NCBI GenBank assembly: GCA_902778895.1
Contig: CACYZF010000007.1
Span: forward strand, 114,282 to 178,281
Origin: an uncultured bacterium
GTDB lineage: Bacteria > Verrucomicrobiota > Lentisphaeria > Victivallales > UBA1829
DNA: 64,000 nucleotides
Reading direction: 5' to 3'
Of this stretch, positions 34,650 to 42,550 are shown piece after piece. The notes under the pieces are model-generated. The model did no database searches, was not told where the DNA came from, and saw only the letters and a program-made list of their open reading frames with translations. How positions within the stretch are numbered: position 1 is the first letter of the stretch; each line of letters begins with the position of its first letter. The translations under genes were made by a program, and so were the position numbers.

Positions 34650-36269
34650 ATGATCAACCCGATTCTCGCAGCAGCCAATCCCGGAGGCGTCGCCATGCTG
34701 ATCGCGGCGCTGCTCGTTATCCTGTTCATCCTGGTCATCACGTTCATTTCCCGTTACAAGAAATGCCCGCCGGACCAGATCATGGTCGTCTACGGTAAGA
34801 CCGGCAAACAGCGTGCCAGCCGCTGCATCCACGGCGGCGCGGCGTTCATCTGGCCGGTGATCCAGGACTACGGGTTCGTCTCCCTGCGCCCGATGCAGCT
34901 GGACGTGAACCTGCAGAACGCCCTGTGCCGCCAGAACATCCGCATCAACGTGCCGAGTGTGTTCACGGTCGGCATCAGCACGGACGAGTCCCTGATGGGC
35001 AACGCGGCGAACCGCCTGCTCGGCTTGCGTCAGGAATCCATCGCCGACCTGGCGAAGGACATCATCCTCGGCCAGCTGCGTCTCGTGATCGCGTCCATGA
35101 CCATCGAACAGATCAACGCCGACCGCGAGACGTTCCTCCGCAACGTCGAGGAGAACGTGGCGGACGAGCTCAACAAGATCGGTCTGCACCTCCTGAACGT
35201 GAATATCACCGACATCACCGACGAGAGCGGATACATCGACGCCATCGGAAAGCGCGCCGCCGCGGAAGCCATCAACAAGGCCCGCGTCGACGTCGCCGAA
35301 GAAGAGCGGAAGGGCGGAATCGGCGAAGCCGAAGCCCGCAAGGTCCAGCGTATCGCCGTGTCCGAAGCCGAAGCGCAGGCGCAGACCGGCGAAGCGAATG
35401 CCGACCGTGAACGGCGCGTGGCCGTGAAGCAGGCCGAAGCCGCCGCGCAGGCGGGCGAAGCCGAAGCCGACAAGGAACGCCGTATCGCCGTGAAACAGGC
35501 CGAGGCAGCCGCGCTGACCGGCGAAGCGAACGCCGACCGCGAACGGCGCGTGGCGGTGAAACAGGCCGAAGCCGCCGCCATCGAGGGTGAAAACATTTCC
35601 GCCATCAACATCGCCAAGTCCAATGCCGTCCGCGCCGAACAGGAAGCCGCCGCGTATCAGGCCGCCGAGGCCGCGAAACGCGTCGCCGAGGCCATGATCC
35701 GCAAAGCCGACTTCGAGGCGGAACAGCAGGCGCAGGCCGCCCGCGCCAAGATGGAAGAGGAAAAGCAGCGCGCCGAAACGATCGTCGCTGCGAAGATCGA
35801 CAAGGAACAGCGCATCATCGACGCCGAAGCCGAAGCCGCCAAGATCGAGACCGAGGCGCGAGGCCAGGCCGCCGCGATCTTCGCCAAGTACGATGCCGAG
35901 GCAAAGGGTAACTTCGAAGTCCTGAAGGCGAAGGGCGACGGCTACCGCAAGATCATCGAATCCTGCGGCAACGACGCCAACGCCGCCGCCAAGATGCTCC
36001 TCGTCGAAAAGCTCGAAGAGATCGTCAAGCTCCAGACCGAAGCCATCAGCAACATCAAAATCGACAAGGTCACCGTCTGGGATTCCCCCAACGGTCGCGC
36101 CGACGGCAAGTCCTCCACCGCGAGTTTCCTCAGCGGCATGATGCAGAGCCTGCCCCCGATCCACGACGTCGCCGCCATGGCCGGCATCGACCTGCCGAAG
36201 TACCTCGGCGAGATGAAGGACAAGGAACAGCCCGCGAAGGAAGCCCCGGCGGCTCCCGCGGCTGAATAA
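34650..36269 (+). CDS. Flotillin-like SPFH-domain membrane protein
   Basis: 539 residues: an N-terminal membrane helix (~14-33), an SPFH domain (~38-215) and a long charged helical region (~220-440) of the flotillin type. Three near-identical 22-residue units occur in tandem (GEANADRERRVAVKQAEAAA and variants, ~247-312). The C-terminus ends in Glu/Lys/Ala/Pro. Flotillins form oligomeric scaffolds in membrane microdomains. There is no NfeD partner beside it. The ribosome site is aagaaagggg upstream of the ATG. rnc follows after a structured gap. Confidence 0.88.
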   Translation: MINPILAAANPGGVAMLIAALLVILFILVITFISRYKKCPPDQIMVVYGKTGKQRASRCIHGGAAFIWPVIQDYGFVSLRPMQLDVNLQNALCRQNIRINVPSVFTVGISTDESLMGNAANRLLGLRQESIADLAKDIILGQLRLVIASMTIEQINADRETFLRNVEENVADELNKIGLHLLNVNITDITDESGYIDAIGKRAAAEAINKARVDVAEEERKGGIGEAEARKVQRIAVSEAEAQAQTGEANADRERRVAVKQAEAAAQAGEAEADKERRIAVKQAEAAALTGEANADRERRVAVKQAEAAAIEGENISAINIAKSNAVRAEQEAAAYQAAEAAKRVAEAMIRKADFEAEQQAQAARAKMEEEKQRAETIVAAKIDKEQRIIDAEAEAAKIETEARGQAAAIFAKYDAEAKGNFEVLKAKGDGYRKIIESCGNDANAAAKMLLVEKLEEIVKLQTEAISNIKIDKVTVWDSPNGRADGKSSTASFLSGMMQSLPPIHDVAAMAGIDLPKYLGEMKDKEQPAKEAPAAPAAE

Positions 36270-36284
36270 TAACTTTCAAAACGA

Positions 36285-36354
36285 AAGGGCGCAGTCCGTT
36301 CCGGCGGTGTTCATCGGATGCCTGTCGGAGCCGGTTTCGGCGCCCTTCCGTTTT
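36285..36354 (+). terminator. Possible terminator or structured leader between the flotillin gene and rnc
   Basis: An 8-bp arm aagggcgc (36285-36292) pairs with gcgccctt (36340-36347), followed by ccgtttt. The 47-base loop contains further GC-rich pairings. It may end the flotillin mRNA or form a leader for rnc, which in many bacteria is cut by its own product. Confidence 0.4.
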
Positions 36355-36373
36355 CAGTATTTTTTGAGGTTAC

Positions 36374-37084
36374 ATGAGCGATTTAGTCAAACTGGAACGC
36401 ATCCTCGGGATCAAATTCCGCGACGAAGCCGTCTACAAGGAGGCGCTGACCCACAAGTCGTTCGCCGCCGAACACCAGCTCGGCTACGACAACCAGCGGC
36501 TGGAACTCCTCGGTGATGCCGTGGTCCAGATCATCCTGACCGACTACCTGTACCGCCGCTATAAGGACCTTCAGGAGGGCGACCTCACGAAGATACGGTC
36601 CGCGATGGTCAACCAGGACGCGCTCGCCCAGTTCGCGCGCGATATTTCGCTCGGATCGTTCCTGCTGCTTGGGCGCGGCGAGCTCGAACTGAACGGGCAG
36701 GACCGCGATTCCACGATCTCCGATGCGTTCGAGTCGCTGATCGGGGCGGTCTACCTCGACCTCGGGCTTCAGGCCGCGACCGACCTCTTCCTGCCCATCC
36801 TCCTCAAAAACTATCCCGACCCGGCGGAAAGCCTTCAGGAGATCAACCCGAAGGGCATCCTTCAGGAGTATACCCAGCAGAAGGCGCAGGGCGTGCCGCA
36901 GTACCGCGTTGTCGCGGTCACGGGTCCCGCCCACGCGCCCCAGTACGAGGTCGAAGTGCTCATCAAGGACAAGGTCGTCGCGCGCGGCACCGCCAGCAGC
37001 CACAAGCTCGCCGAACGCGAAGCCGCCCGCGCCGCCGTGCATATCCTGCTGCATTCCGGCGAGGACAAGAGCGAAAAGGAGTGA
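36374..37084 (+). CDS. rnc: Ribonuclease III
   Basis: 236 residues, double-strand-specific endonuclease for rRNA and mRNA processing. The nuclease domain has the signature NQRLELLGDAVVQ (~42-54) with catalytic Glu/Asp, and the second acidic cluster in SDAFESLIGAVYLD. The double-stranded-RNA-binding domain lies at ~157-230 (PKGILQEYTQQKAQG, then HKLAEREAARAAVHILL). Length is normal. The next gene starts 6 bp after the stop. Confidence 0.96.
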   Translation: MSDLVKLERILGIKFRDEAVYKEALTHKSFAAEHQLGYDNQRLELLGDAVVQIILTDYLYRRYKDLQEGDLTKIRSAMVNQDALAQFARDISLGSFLLLGRGELELNGQDRDSTISDAFESLIGAVYLDLGLQAATDLFLPILLKNYPDPAESLQEINPKGILQEYTQQKAQGVPQYRVVAVTGPAHAPQYEVEVLIKDKVVARGTASSHKLAEREAARAAVHILLHSGEDKSEKE

Positions 37085-37090
37085 GACCTC

Positions 37091-38272
37091 ATGGAATTCG
37101 AACCTAAGTTTCCCTCGTTTACCATCCATACCCCGCGCGACATCGTGTTCGGGCGCGGAAAATCCGCGCTTCTTCCTTCATTTCTTCCCGCATCCGCGAA
37201 ACGCATCCTCGTGATCTCCGGGCGTCATGCCGCGAATGCCGAGGCGAAAACGATCGCGGACGCCCTGAATGCTTCGGGACGCGAGGCGCGCATCTTTGCC
37301 GAGACCATGGCGGAACCTTCACCGGGCGCGGTCGATACCGCCGCGGCAGCCGTCCGCGCCTGGAACGCCGACGCGGTCGTGGCGGTCGGCGGCGGCAGCG
37401 TGATCGACACGGCGAAAGCCGCCGCGGCGCTGTCGAGGTTGGAGGGCTCCTGCCTTGAGTATTTCAACGGGACGCGCGAGCTGGTCGTGACGGACCGTCC
37501 GTTCTTCGCCGCGCTGCCGACGACGAGCGGGACCGGAGCCGAAATGACGAACAACTCCGTGCTCACCGATCCCGCGACGCAGATCAAGAAATCCATCCGG
37601 CACCCCGGCATGACCGCCGACCTGGCGCTCGTCGACCCCGATCTGACCATGAACTGTCCGAGCGGCGTGACGGTCGCGAGCGGCCTGGACGCGCTGGTGC
37701 AGGCGGTCGAGGCGTTCGTATCGCCGAAGGGGACGGACTACACGCGGGCGCTCGCGAAGGCCGCCGCCTGCAAACTCTACGGCGCGTTGAAGCGCATCAC
37801 GCACGAATCGTGGAAGGACGCGGGCGACGAACCCTCGCCTGACGCCGCGTTCCGCGTCGACATGGCGGAAGGCTCCATGCTCGCCGGAATGGCGTTCGCG
37901 CACGCCGGACTCGGCGCGGTCCACGGTCTGGCGCATCCGGTCGGTTCGCTCCTGCACGTGCCGCACGGCGTTTCCTGCGCGATCCTGATGCTCCCCGTGT
38001 TCCAGTTCAACATGAACGCCTGCGGGCGTCTTTATGCCGAGCTCGCGCACGCGTTCCTGCCGAAGGAGCCGCGCCCCGACGCCGCGCTGTTCATCGCTGC
38101 CATGCGGGAACTCTCCCTCGGATTGGGTGTGCCGGACCATCTGCGCGACTACGGCCTCGCGGAGGAGCATCTGCCGTTCATTGTGGCGAACTGCCGCAGC
38201 AACAGCATGAAGAACAACCCGGAGCCAATGAACGACGAACAGGCCGAAACGCTGCTTCGTAGCTTAATGTGA
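37091..38272 (+). CDS. Iron-containing alcohol dehydrogenase family protein
   Basis: 393 residues, group III metal-dependent NAD(P) alcohol dehydrogenase. The nucleotide loop VGGGSVIDTAKA (~98-109) and LPTTSGTGAE are typical. Metal ligands: the Asp in GLDALVQAVEAF, the His in AHAGLGAVHGLAHPVG and the His in HVPHGVSCA are present. The position that is His in FucO-like enzymes (D-A-L-x-H) is Gln here, as occurs in some subgroups. The substrate is not predictable; butanol, propanediol or lactaldehyde are possible in a fermenter. It is cotranscribed with rnc. The ribosome site is inside the rnc tail. Confidence 0.9.
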   Translation: MEFEPKFPSFTIHTPRDIVFGRGKSALLPSFLPASAKRILVISGRHAANAEAKTIADALNASGREARIFAETMAEPSPGAVDTAAAAVRAWNADAVVAVGGGSVIDTAKAAAALSRLEGSCLEYFNGTRELVVTDRPFFAALPTTSGTGAEMTNNSVLTDPATQIKKSIRHPGMTADLALVDPDLTMNCPSGVTVASGLDALVQAVEAFVSPKGTDYTRALAKAAACKLYGALKRITHESWKDAGDEPSPDAAFRVDMAEGSMLAGMAFAHAGLGAVHGLAHPVGSLLHVPHGVSCAILMLPVFQFNMNACGRLYAELAHAFLPKEPRPDAALFIAAMRELSLGLGVPDHLRDYGLAEEHLPFIVANCRSNSMKNNPEPMNDEQAETLLRSLM

Positions 38273-38294
38273 GAACAGGAGCAAGCTCAGTTCC

Positions 38295-39209
38295 TCAGTC
38301 CTTCCGTTCCCTTTTTTCCGCGTCGGTCCTTGCGGCATGGTTGAAATACGCGATCGCGCCGACGGAAAGCGCGGTGCAAACTATAATAATGCCGACGGTA
38401 AGGAATGCGGTTCTTTCCGCCGTGAAAACGGGATTCAGGACGAAGACGATCCGCGCCAAATAGATCAGCGGCAGGATCAGGAACATGCCGGGGCGGACCG
38501 CGCCGGACAGCCTCGTGAAGAGGCGCGCGACCGGAAAGACCGCCAGGGCGTATTCGCTCAGAAGCCAGCCGGGGAGCGACAGAAGATACATCCATACGAT
38601 GACGGAAAAACTGCCATGTATGATCACAAGCTCGCCGCCGGTATTCTGAGCATCGCAAAATATCTTGATGAGAATGCCCAGCGTGAAAACGACGGGCACG
38701 AGGTAAACGAGGATCCCGGGAAGCAGGACCGGAACATAGCATGCCAGCATGTAACGCAGACTCCGCATGGCGCCCCGGAAGATATCCTTTCCGGGACAGG
38801 TATTCCTGCACATCGGGATCACGGCATCCCTGAAATGCCTGCGCAGGATGATGCCCGGAACGTACGGGATCGCGAGGAGGGCGATGAAAGAAACCGGGGA
38901 TGCGAGCGCAAGCGGGATACACAGGTTAGGAGGAAGCTCTTTCAACGCTTTGGCGAAACTGTCTGCCTGGGGCCCGAATACAATTTTTGCGGTCCCTGCC
39001 CAGGGATAGGGCATGATACAGACGATGGGGATCAGGAGGAGCTGTATCACCACCGCGATCCAGGTCATCTTCAAGATCGGAGCGTTCTGCCGGAAAATGG
39101 AGTACACGTACTCATGTTCCGAGCCGATAGAAAGAGGGGGCTTCGACGATGCGGCGGAAGAGTCCGGAGCGACGGTCTGCCGCGGATCGCCCACTTCATT
39201 CGTTTTCAT
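38295..39209 (-). CDS. Multi-pass membrane protein of unknown function
   Basis: 304 residues with about six hydrophobic segments after a ~45-residue polar N-terminus. The segments include AVVIQLLLIPIVCIM, SFIALLAIPYVPGII, VPVLLPGILVYLVPVVF and VGIIIVCTALSVGAIAY. The pattern recalls DUF4013/YIP1-like integral membrane proteins, but no signature is convincing. It is monocistronic, from the promoter at 39254-39282, and converges with the alcohol dehydrogenase gene. Confidence 0.75.
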   Translation of the reverse strand: MKTNEVGDPRQTVAPDSSAASSKPPLSIGSEHEYVYSIFRQNAPILKMTWIAVVIQLLLIPIVCIMPYPWAGTAKIVFGPQADSFAKALKELPPNLCIPLALASPVSFIALLAIPYVPGIILRRHFRDAVIPMCRNTCPGKDIFRGAMRSLRYMLACYVPVLLPGILVYLVPVVFTLGILIKIFCDAQNTGGELVIIHGSFSVIVWMYLLSLPGWLLSEYALAVFPVARLFTRLSGAVRPGMFLILPLIYLARIVFVLNPVFTAERTAFLTVGIIIVCTALSVGAIAYFNHAARTDAEKRERKD

Positions 39210-39253
39210 ACAGAATCTCTTTTTTCCTGTTCTTTATGATGTTTTGTCGATAT

Positions 39254-39282
39254 ACTGTATCACAGAAAAAAGGGAAAGTCAA
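39254..39282 (-). promoter_or_regulatory. Promoter of the 304-residue membrane protein gene
   Basis: Minus strand TTGACT (39282-39277), 17 bp, TACAGT (39259-39254). Confidence 0.6.
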
Positions 39283-39367
39283 GCTAAATAAAAAAAAATC
39301 AGTGGTTTGCAACAAAAAAGACGGAATCGCCCCGAACCCCGCGGACACGCCCCGCGTCAGGATGGGA

Positions 39368-40339
39368 TTATTTGAGCTTGTTCGGGACGGCGAACGGCCT
39401 GACCTCCTCCTGAAGCGCGGTCGCGAACGTCGTGAAGAAGTATTTCGCCATGTCGTCGGGGAGGGCGATGCGGATCGTGACCTTGTCGTCGTCGCGCGCG
39501 ACCGTGAACGCATTGACGAGTTCAGGCGGTATCTTGCCGAGTTTCGCCGCCTCGCCGTAGACCTGATCGAACGTGTCCTGACAGGCTTTCCGGATCTTCT
39601 GTGCGTCGTCGGCGGTCTTCGCGGGCATGACGAGTTCCGCGTGGACCGGGCGCTTGTCCTTCGCGTCGCGGACAACGTGGAACGAAATGCTTTCGAGTTC
39701 GCCCATCAGGGGGTATTCCGGCGTGGCGCCGGGTTCCGGCCAGACATACGCCATCGCGACGTCGTCCGGCAGGGATTTGAGCAGGGACGCGGCGGAAACG
39801 GCGGACGTTTTCTCTTTATTTTCCGGCTGCTTCGCTTCGGACGGATCGTCCGCGGGCTCGGGCGGTTTATTCTCCATGAAGAGCAGCCAGTCCTTCGCCG
39901 GGAACGTGATGCGGAAGGCCCCGCCGTCGGGAACGGTCAGGTTGAACGCAGGATTGTCCGCGTCGCCGGTTTCCGTCCAGGCGTACTGTTCGCCGAGGAG
40001 CTTGTATTTCAGGATGTAACGCACGGTGGCGGGCGAGGCGGACGAGTTCATCAGGAACCCCTCGCCGAAGACAGCCAGCGAATGCACGTTCAGCTTGATA
40101 TGTTTCGCCTCGAGTTTCGCGAGCATGTCCTCATATTTGAGGAACAGCGGATTGTTCTTCGCGTCCGGCAGGAACGGCGCATTCTTGACCTGACTGGGCG
40201 TCAGGAGCGTGACGGCCCCTTCCACTTCGGGAAGGTGGTCTCCGGCGGGATGCGCGGCCAGCGGGACGGCGAATCCGAGCAGAAACGCACACATGCAGTA
40301 ACGCGCGGTCTTTGCGGAGAAAGAAGCTGTCGTCTTCAC
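39368..40339 (-). CDS. Exported protein of unknown function
   Basis: 323 residues with a signal peptide (CAFLLGFAVPLAAHPA, cleavage ~30). Two regions are separated by an acidic Pro/Glu/Lys linker (~160-180). The first has TVRYILKYKLLGEQYAW; the second ends in a strand/helix region with DDKVTIRIALPDDMAKYFF. No family recognised. It is the last gene of the Kdo/Lpt run, 14 bp after the VOC gene, so a role in the envelope is possible but only by position. Confidence 0.72.
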   Translation of the reverse strand: MKTTASFSAKTARYCMCAFLLGFAVPLAAHPAGDHLPEVEGAVTLLTPSQVKNAPFLPDAKNNPLFLKYEDMLAKLEAKHIKLNVHSLAVFGEGFLMNSSASPATVRYILKYKLLGEQYAWTETGDADNPAFNLTVPDGGAFRITFPAKDWLLFMENKPPEPADDPSEAKQPENKEKTSAVSAASLLKSLPDDVAMAYVWPEPGATPEYPLMGELESISFHVVRDAKDKRPVHAELVMPAKTADDAQKIRKACQDTFDQVYGEAAKLGKIPPELVNAFTVARDDDKVTIRIALPDDMAKYFFTTFATALQEEVRPFAVPNKLK

Positions 40340-40353
40340 GGGGCCGCCCCCTT

Positions 40354-40722
40354 TCAGCTGTGCTGATTGTCCGTAACGCGGAAAAGATTGCCTTCGGGGT
40401 CCGGGTACTGCACGGCGTGGATTCCCATCTGTCCGCAGGGGACGCCTTCGGGCACGTCCGCGTTTTTCTGCGAACGGTAACGCTTCTCGAACTCCTCGAG
40501 CGAGTCGACGAAGAAGAGGAATTCCGTACGGCTGTGCGGGGGCAGGAGAGGTTTGTTCGGGGCGGCCTGTTCCAGACAGAACGAGGTGCCGCCGTCGAGC
40601 TTGAACTCGACCCAGACGTTGCTGTTCATGACTGGTTCGCCGAGCCCGACGATGTCGCGGTAGAAAGTGCGCTCGGCCGCGATGTCGGCGACCTGAAGAA
40701 CGAGATTGATGCGGGCTTTCAC
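40354..40722 (-). CDS. VOC-family (glyoxalase/bleomycin-resistance fold) protein
   Basis: 122 residues forming two beta-alpha-beta-beta-beta modules: INLVLQVADIAAERTFYRDI then WVEFKLDGGTSFCLEQ, and TEFLFFVDSLEEFEKRY then GIHAVQYPDPEGNLFRVTD. The C-terminal DPEGNLF motif is the usual VOC metal-site region. Members include dioxygenases, isomerases and binding proteins; the specific role is unknown. It lies 28 bp downstream of lptB. Confidence 0.87.
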   Translation of the reverse strand: MKARINLVLQVADIAAERTFYRDIVGLGEPVMNSNVWVEFKLDGGTSFCLEQAAPNKPLLPPHSRTEFLFFVDSLEEFEKRYRSQKNADVPEGVPCGQMGIHAVQYPDPEGNLFRVTDNQHS

Positions 40723-40750
40723 GGGCAGGCCTCCGGGTTGAAATGAGCGG

Positions 40751-41614
40751 TCAGAGCACGAATGCCGGACCGAGGTAGATTTTGCGCGCTTCCTCGCTGT
40801 TGATGAGGAAGTCGGACGTGCCTTCGAGGCAGACCTTGCCGTCGGCCATGAGGTAGGCGCGGTCCACGCAGGAAAGCGTCTCGCGGACGTTGTGGTCGGT
40901 GATGAGGATACCGAGTCCCATGTCGCGGAGCTGACGGATGTTCTGCTGGATCTCGTACACCACGAGCGGGTCGACGCCGCTGAACGGTTCGTCGAGCATG
41001 ATGAACGAGGGATTCGTGACGAGGGCGCGTGTGATCTCGAGGCGGCGGCGCTCGCCGCCGGAGAGCGTCATTGCCTTCTGTTTCCTGAGGTGCGTGAGCT
41101 CGAGTTTCGCGAGGAAGTCTTCCAGGCGCGCCTTGCGTTCCTTTGCGGAGATGTCGAGCGTCTGGAGGATGGCGAGGATGTTGTCCTCGACGGAGAGCTT
41201 GCGGAAGATGGAGGGCTCCTGAGCGAGGTAGCCCATGCCCATGCGTGCCCGGACATACATCGGGAAATGCGAGACGTCCACGCCCTTGAAGAAGACTTCG
41301 CCTTCGTTGGGCTTAATGAGGCCGGTGACCATGTAGAAGCTCGTGGTCTTGCCGGCGCCGTTCGGGCCGAGCAGGCCAACGATCTCGCCGCTCTTCACGG
41401 TGAGGTTGACGTCATTCACGACTTTGCGTCCGTGGTACGCCTTGACGAGGCCCTTCGTTTCGAGGAGGACCTGTCCGGCCGGGATCTGCCCGGGCTTCAC
41501 GAGGGATTCGAACTTGGATTCGCCGGACGCATGGGCTGTTTCCGAGGCGGGCTGCGCCGCTCCGGTCCGGTTCATGTCCTCGGCGGAGAAATATTCTTCA
41601 TTGGTATCAATCAT
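40751..41614 (-). CDS. lptB: LPS export ABC transporter ATPase LptB
   Basis: 287 residues. It powers extraction of LPS from the inner membrane with LptF/LptG, which are not in this window. Walker A is GPNGAGKTT, the signature is LSGGERRR, and Walker B is FIMLDEPFSGVDP. The LptB-specific MGYLAQEPSIFRKLSVEDNI block is present. About 45 extra N-terminal residues (Ser/Ala/Glu-rich) precede the usual start near GQVLLETKGLVKAY. An internal start is possible, but the frame-coupled TAATG junction with lptA (41614-41616) favours the long form. Confidence 0.94.
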   Translation of the reverse strand: MIDTNEEYFSAEDMNRTGAAQPASETAHASGESKFESLVKPGQIPAGQVLLETKGLVKAYHGRKVVNDVNLTVKSGEIVGLLGPNGAGKTTSFYMVTGLIKPNEGEVFFKGVDVSHFPMYVRARMGMGYLAQEPSIFRKLSVEDNILAILQTLDISAKERKARLEDFLAKLELTHLRKQKAMTLSGGERRRLEITRALVTNPSFIMLDEPFSGVDPLVVYEIQQNIRQLRDMGLGILITDHNVRETLSCVDRAYLMADGKVCLEGTSDFLINSEEARKIYLGPAFVL

Positions 41615-42429
41615 TATCGGGTGCTCCGGGTGGTTGTTGTGCCTGTGGTTGTGCTTGTGCCTGTGCCGGTCGAAAGGCCTTTGTTCGAGCTGACTCTGGG
41701 GTTGATGACGCGCATGTGGTTGCGGTCTTTGACGAAGATTTCGATCTTGTCTCCGAGGATCCAGTTCGTTCCCTGCTTCATGATCGGATATTCCTTGACC
41801 ATGTCCTTGCCGACCACACGCACGATATCGTTGAACATGGCCTTGGAAAGCTCCCCTGCCGGATTCATGTGTCCGCCGGTCATCACTATGATGCCGGTCT
41901 TCTCATCGTAGTCGCCCTTGTTCGCCAGCGCCAGGGAATCTTCCTCGGGCTTGTCGGGCTTCTGCTGACGGTACACGACGTCACCTGTGCAGATGAGCTT
42001 GGAGATATTCTGGTTCATATCGTCGCCGTCCTTTTCGTTCTTCTCTTCCTTCTCCGGCTTTCCGTCCGCCTTCACGGCGGATACCGCGGCTGGCTTGGGA
42101 CCGGACGCCGCTTCGGGTTTCTTTTCCTTCTCCTCTTCGGCGGACTTTCCCGATTTGTCCTTCAGGAAGATCTCCATCTTGTCGCAGGTGATCTTCGTGC
42201 CCTTCTTGTCCACGATCACGTTGCCGAGGAGCGTGATGATGTTTTTCTCAAGATAGATGTCCGCGACGTTGGCGGAAACATCGACGGGGGAATTGTCGTC
42301 GTCCTCGTCTTCCGCGAAGAAAGAGGAGAAAGCTCCGCCGAACCCCTGGGCATGGAGGGCGGGCTGAACAGCTGTGAACGCGGCGAAAATGCCGGACGCG
42401 ACCAGAAACGAACGGAAGAGGGACGTCAT
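41614..42429 (-). CDS. lptA: LptA/OstA-like periplasmic LPS bridge protein
   Basis: 271 residues: signal peptide (FAAFTAVQPALHAQG, ~16-29), then one LptA-type unit. Its core is ADIYLEKNIITLLGNV, ITCDKMEIFL, a Lys/Glu-rich insert (~95-135), KLICTGDVVYRQQ, YDEKTGIIVMTGGH and a MKQGTNWILGDKIEIFV strand. The C-terminus is a Thr/Ser/Gly tail. The unit matches those in the large upstream gene almost motif for motif, so the two genes share an origin. LptA would form part of the periplasmic beta-jellyroll bridge carrying LPS to the outer membrane. Confidence 0.85.
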   Translation of the reverse strand: MTSLFRSFLVASGIFAAFTAVQPALHAQGFGGAFSSFFAEDEDDDNSPVDVSANVADIYLEKNIITLLGNVIVDKKGTKITCDKMEIFLKDKSGKSAEEEKEKKPEAASGPKPAAVSAVKADGKPEKEEKNEKDGDDMNQNISKLICTGDVVYRQQKPDKPEEDSLALANKGDYDEKTGIIVMTGGHMNPAGELSKAMFNDIVRVVGKDMVKEYPIMKQGTNWILGDKIEIFVKDRNHMRVINPRVSSNKGLSTGTGTSTTTGTTTTRSTR

Positions 42430-42550
42430 AGCCGGATTCCTTTTGTTTGAGTGTGAGCCGTAATTGCGGCCGGGGCGGTATCTGAGCGGAAAAGCGCAAA
42501 ACGGACATCGGATTCCGTGCGCGGAATGGATTCATTGTTGCGGTTCATCG

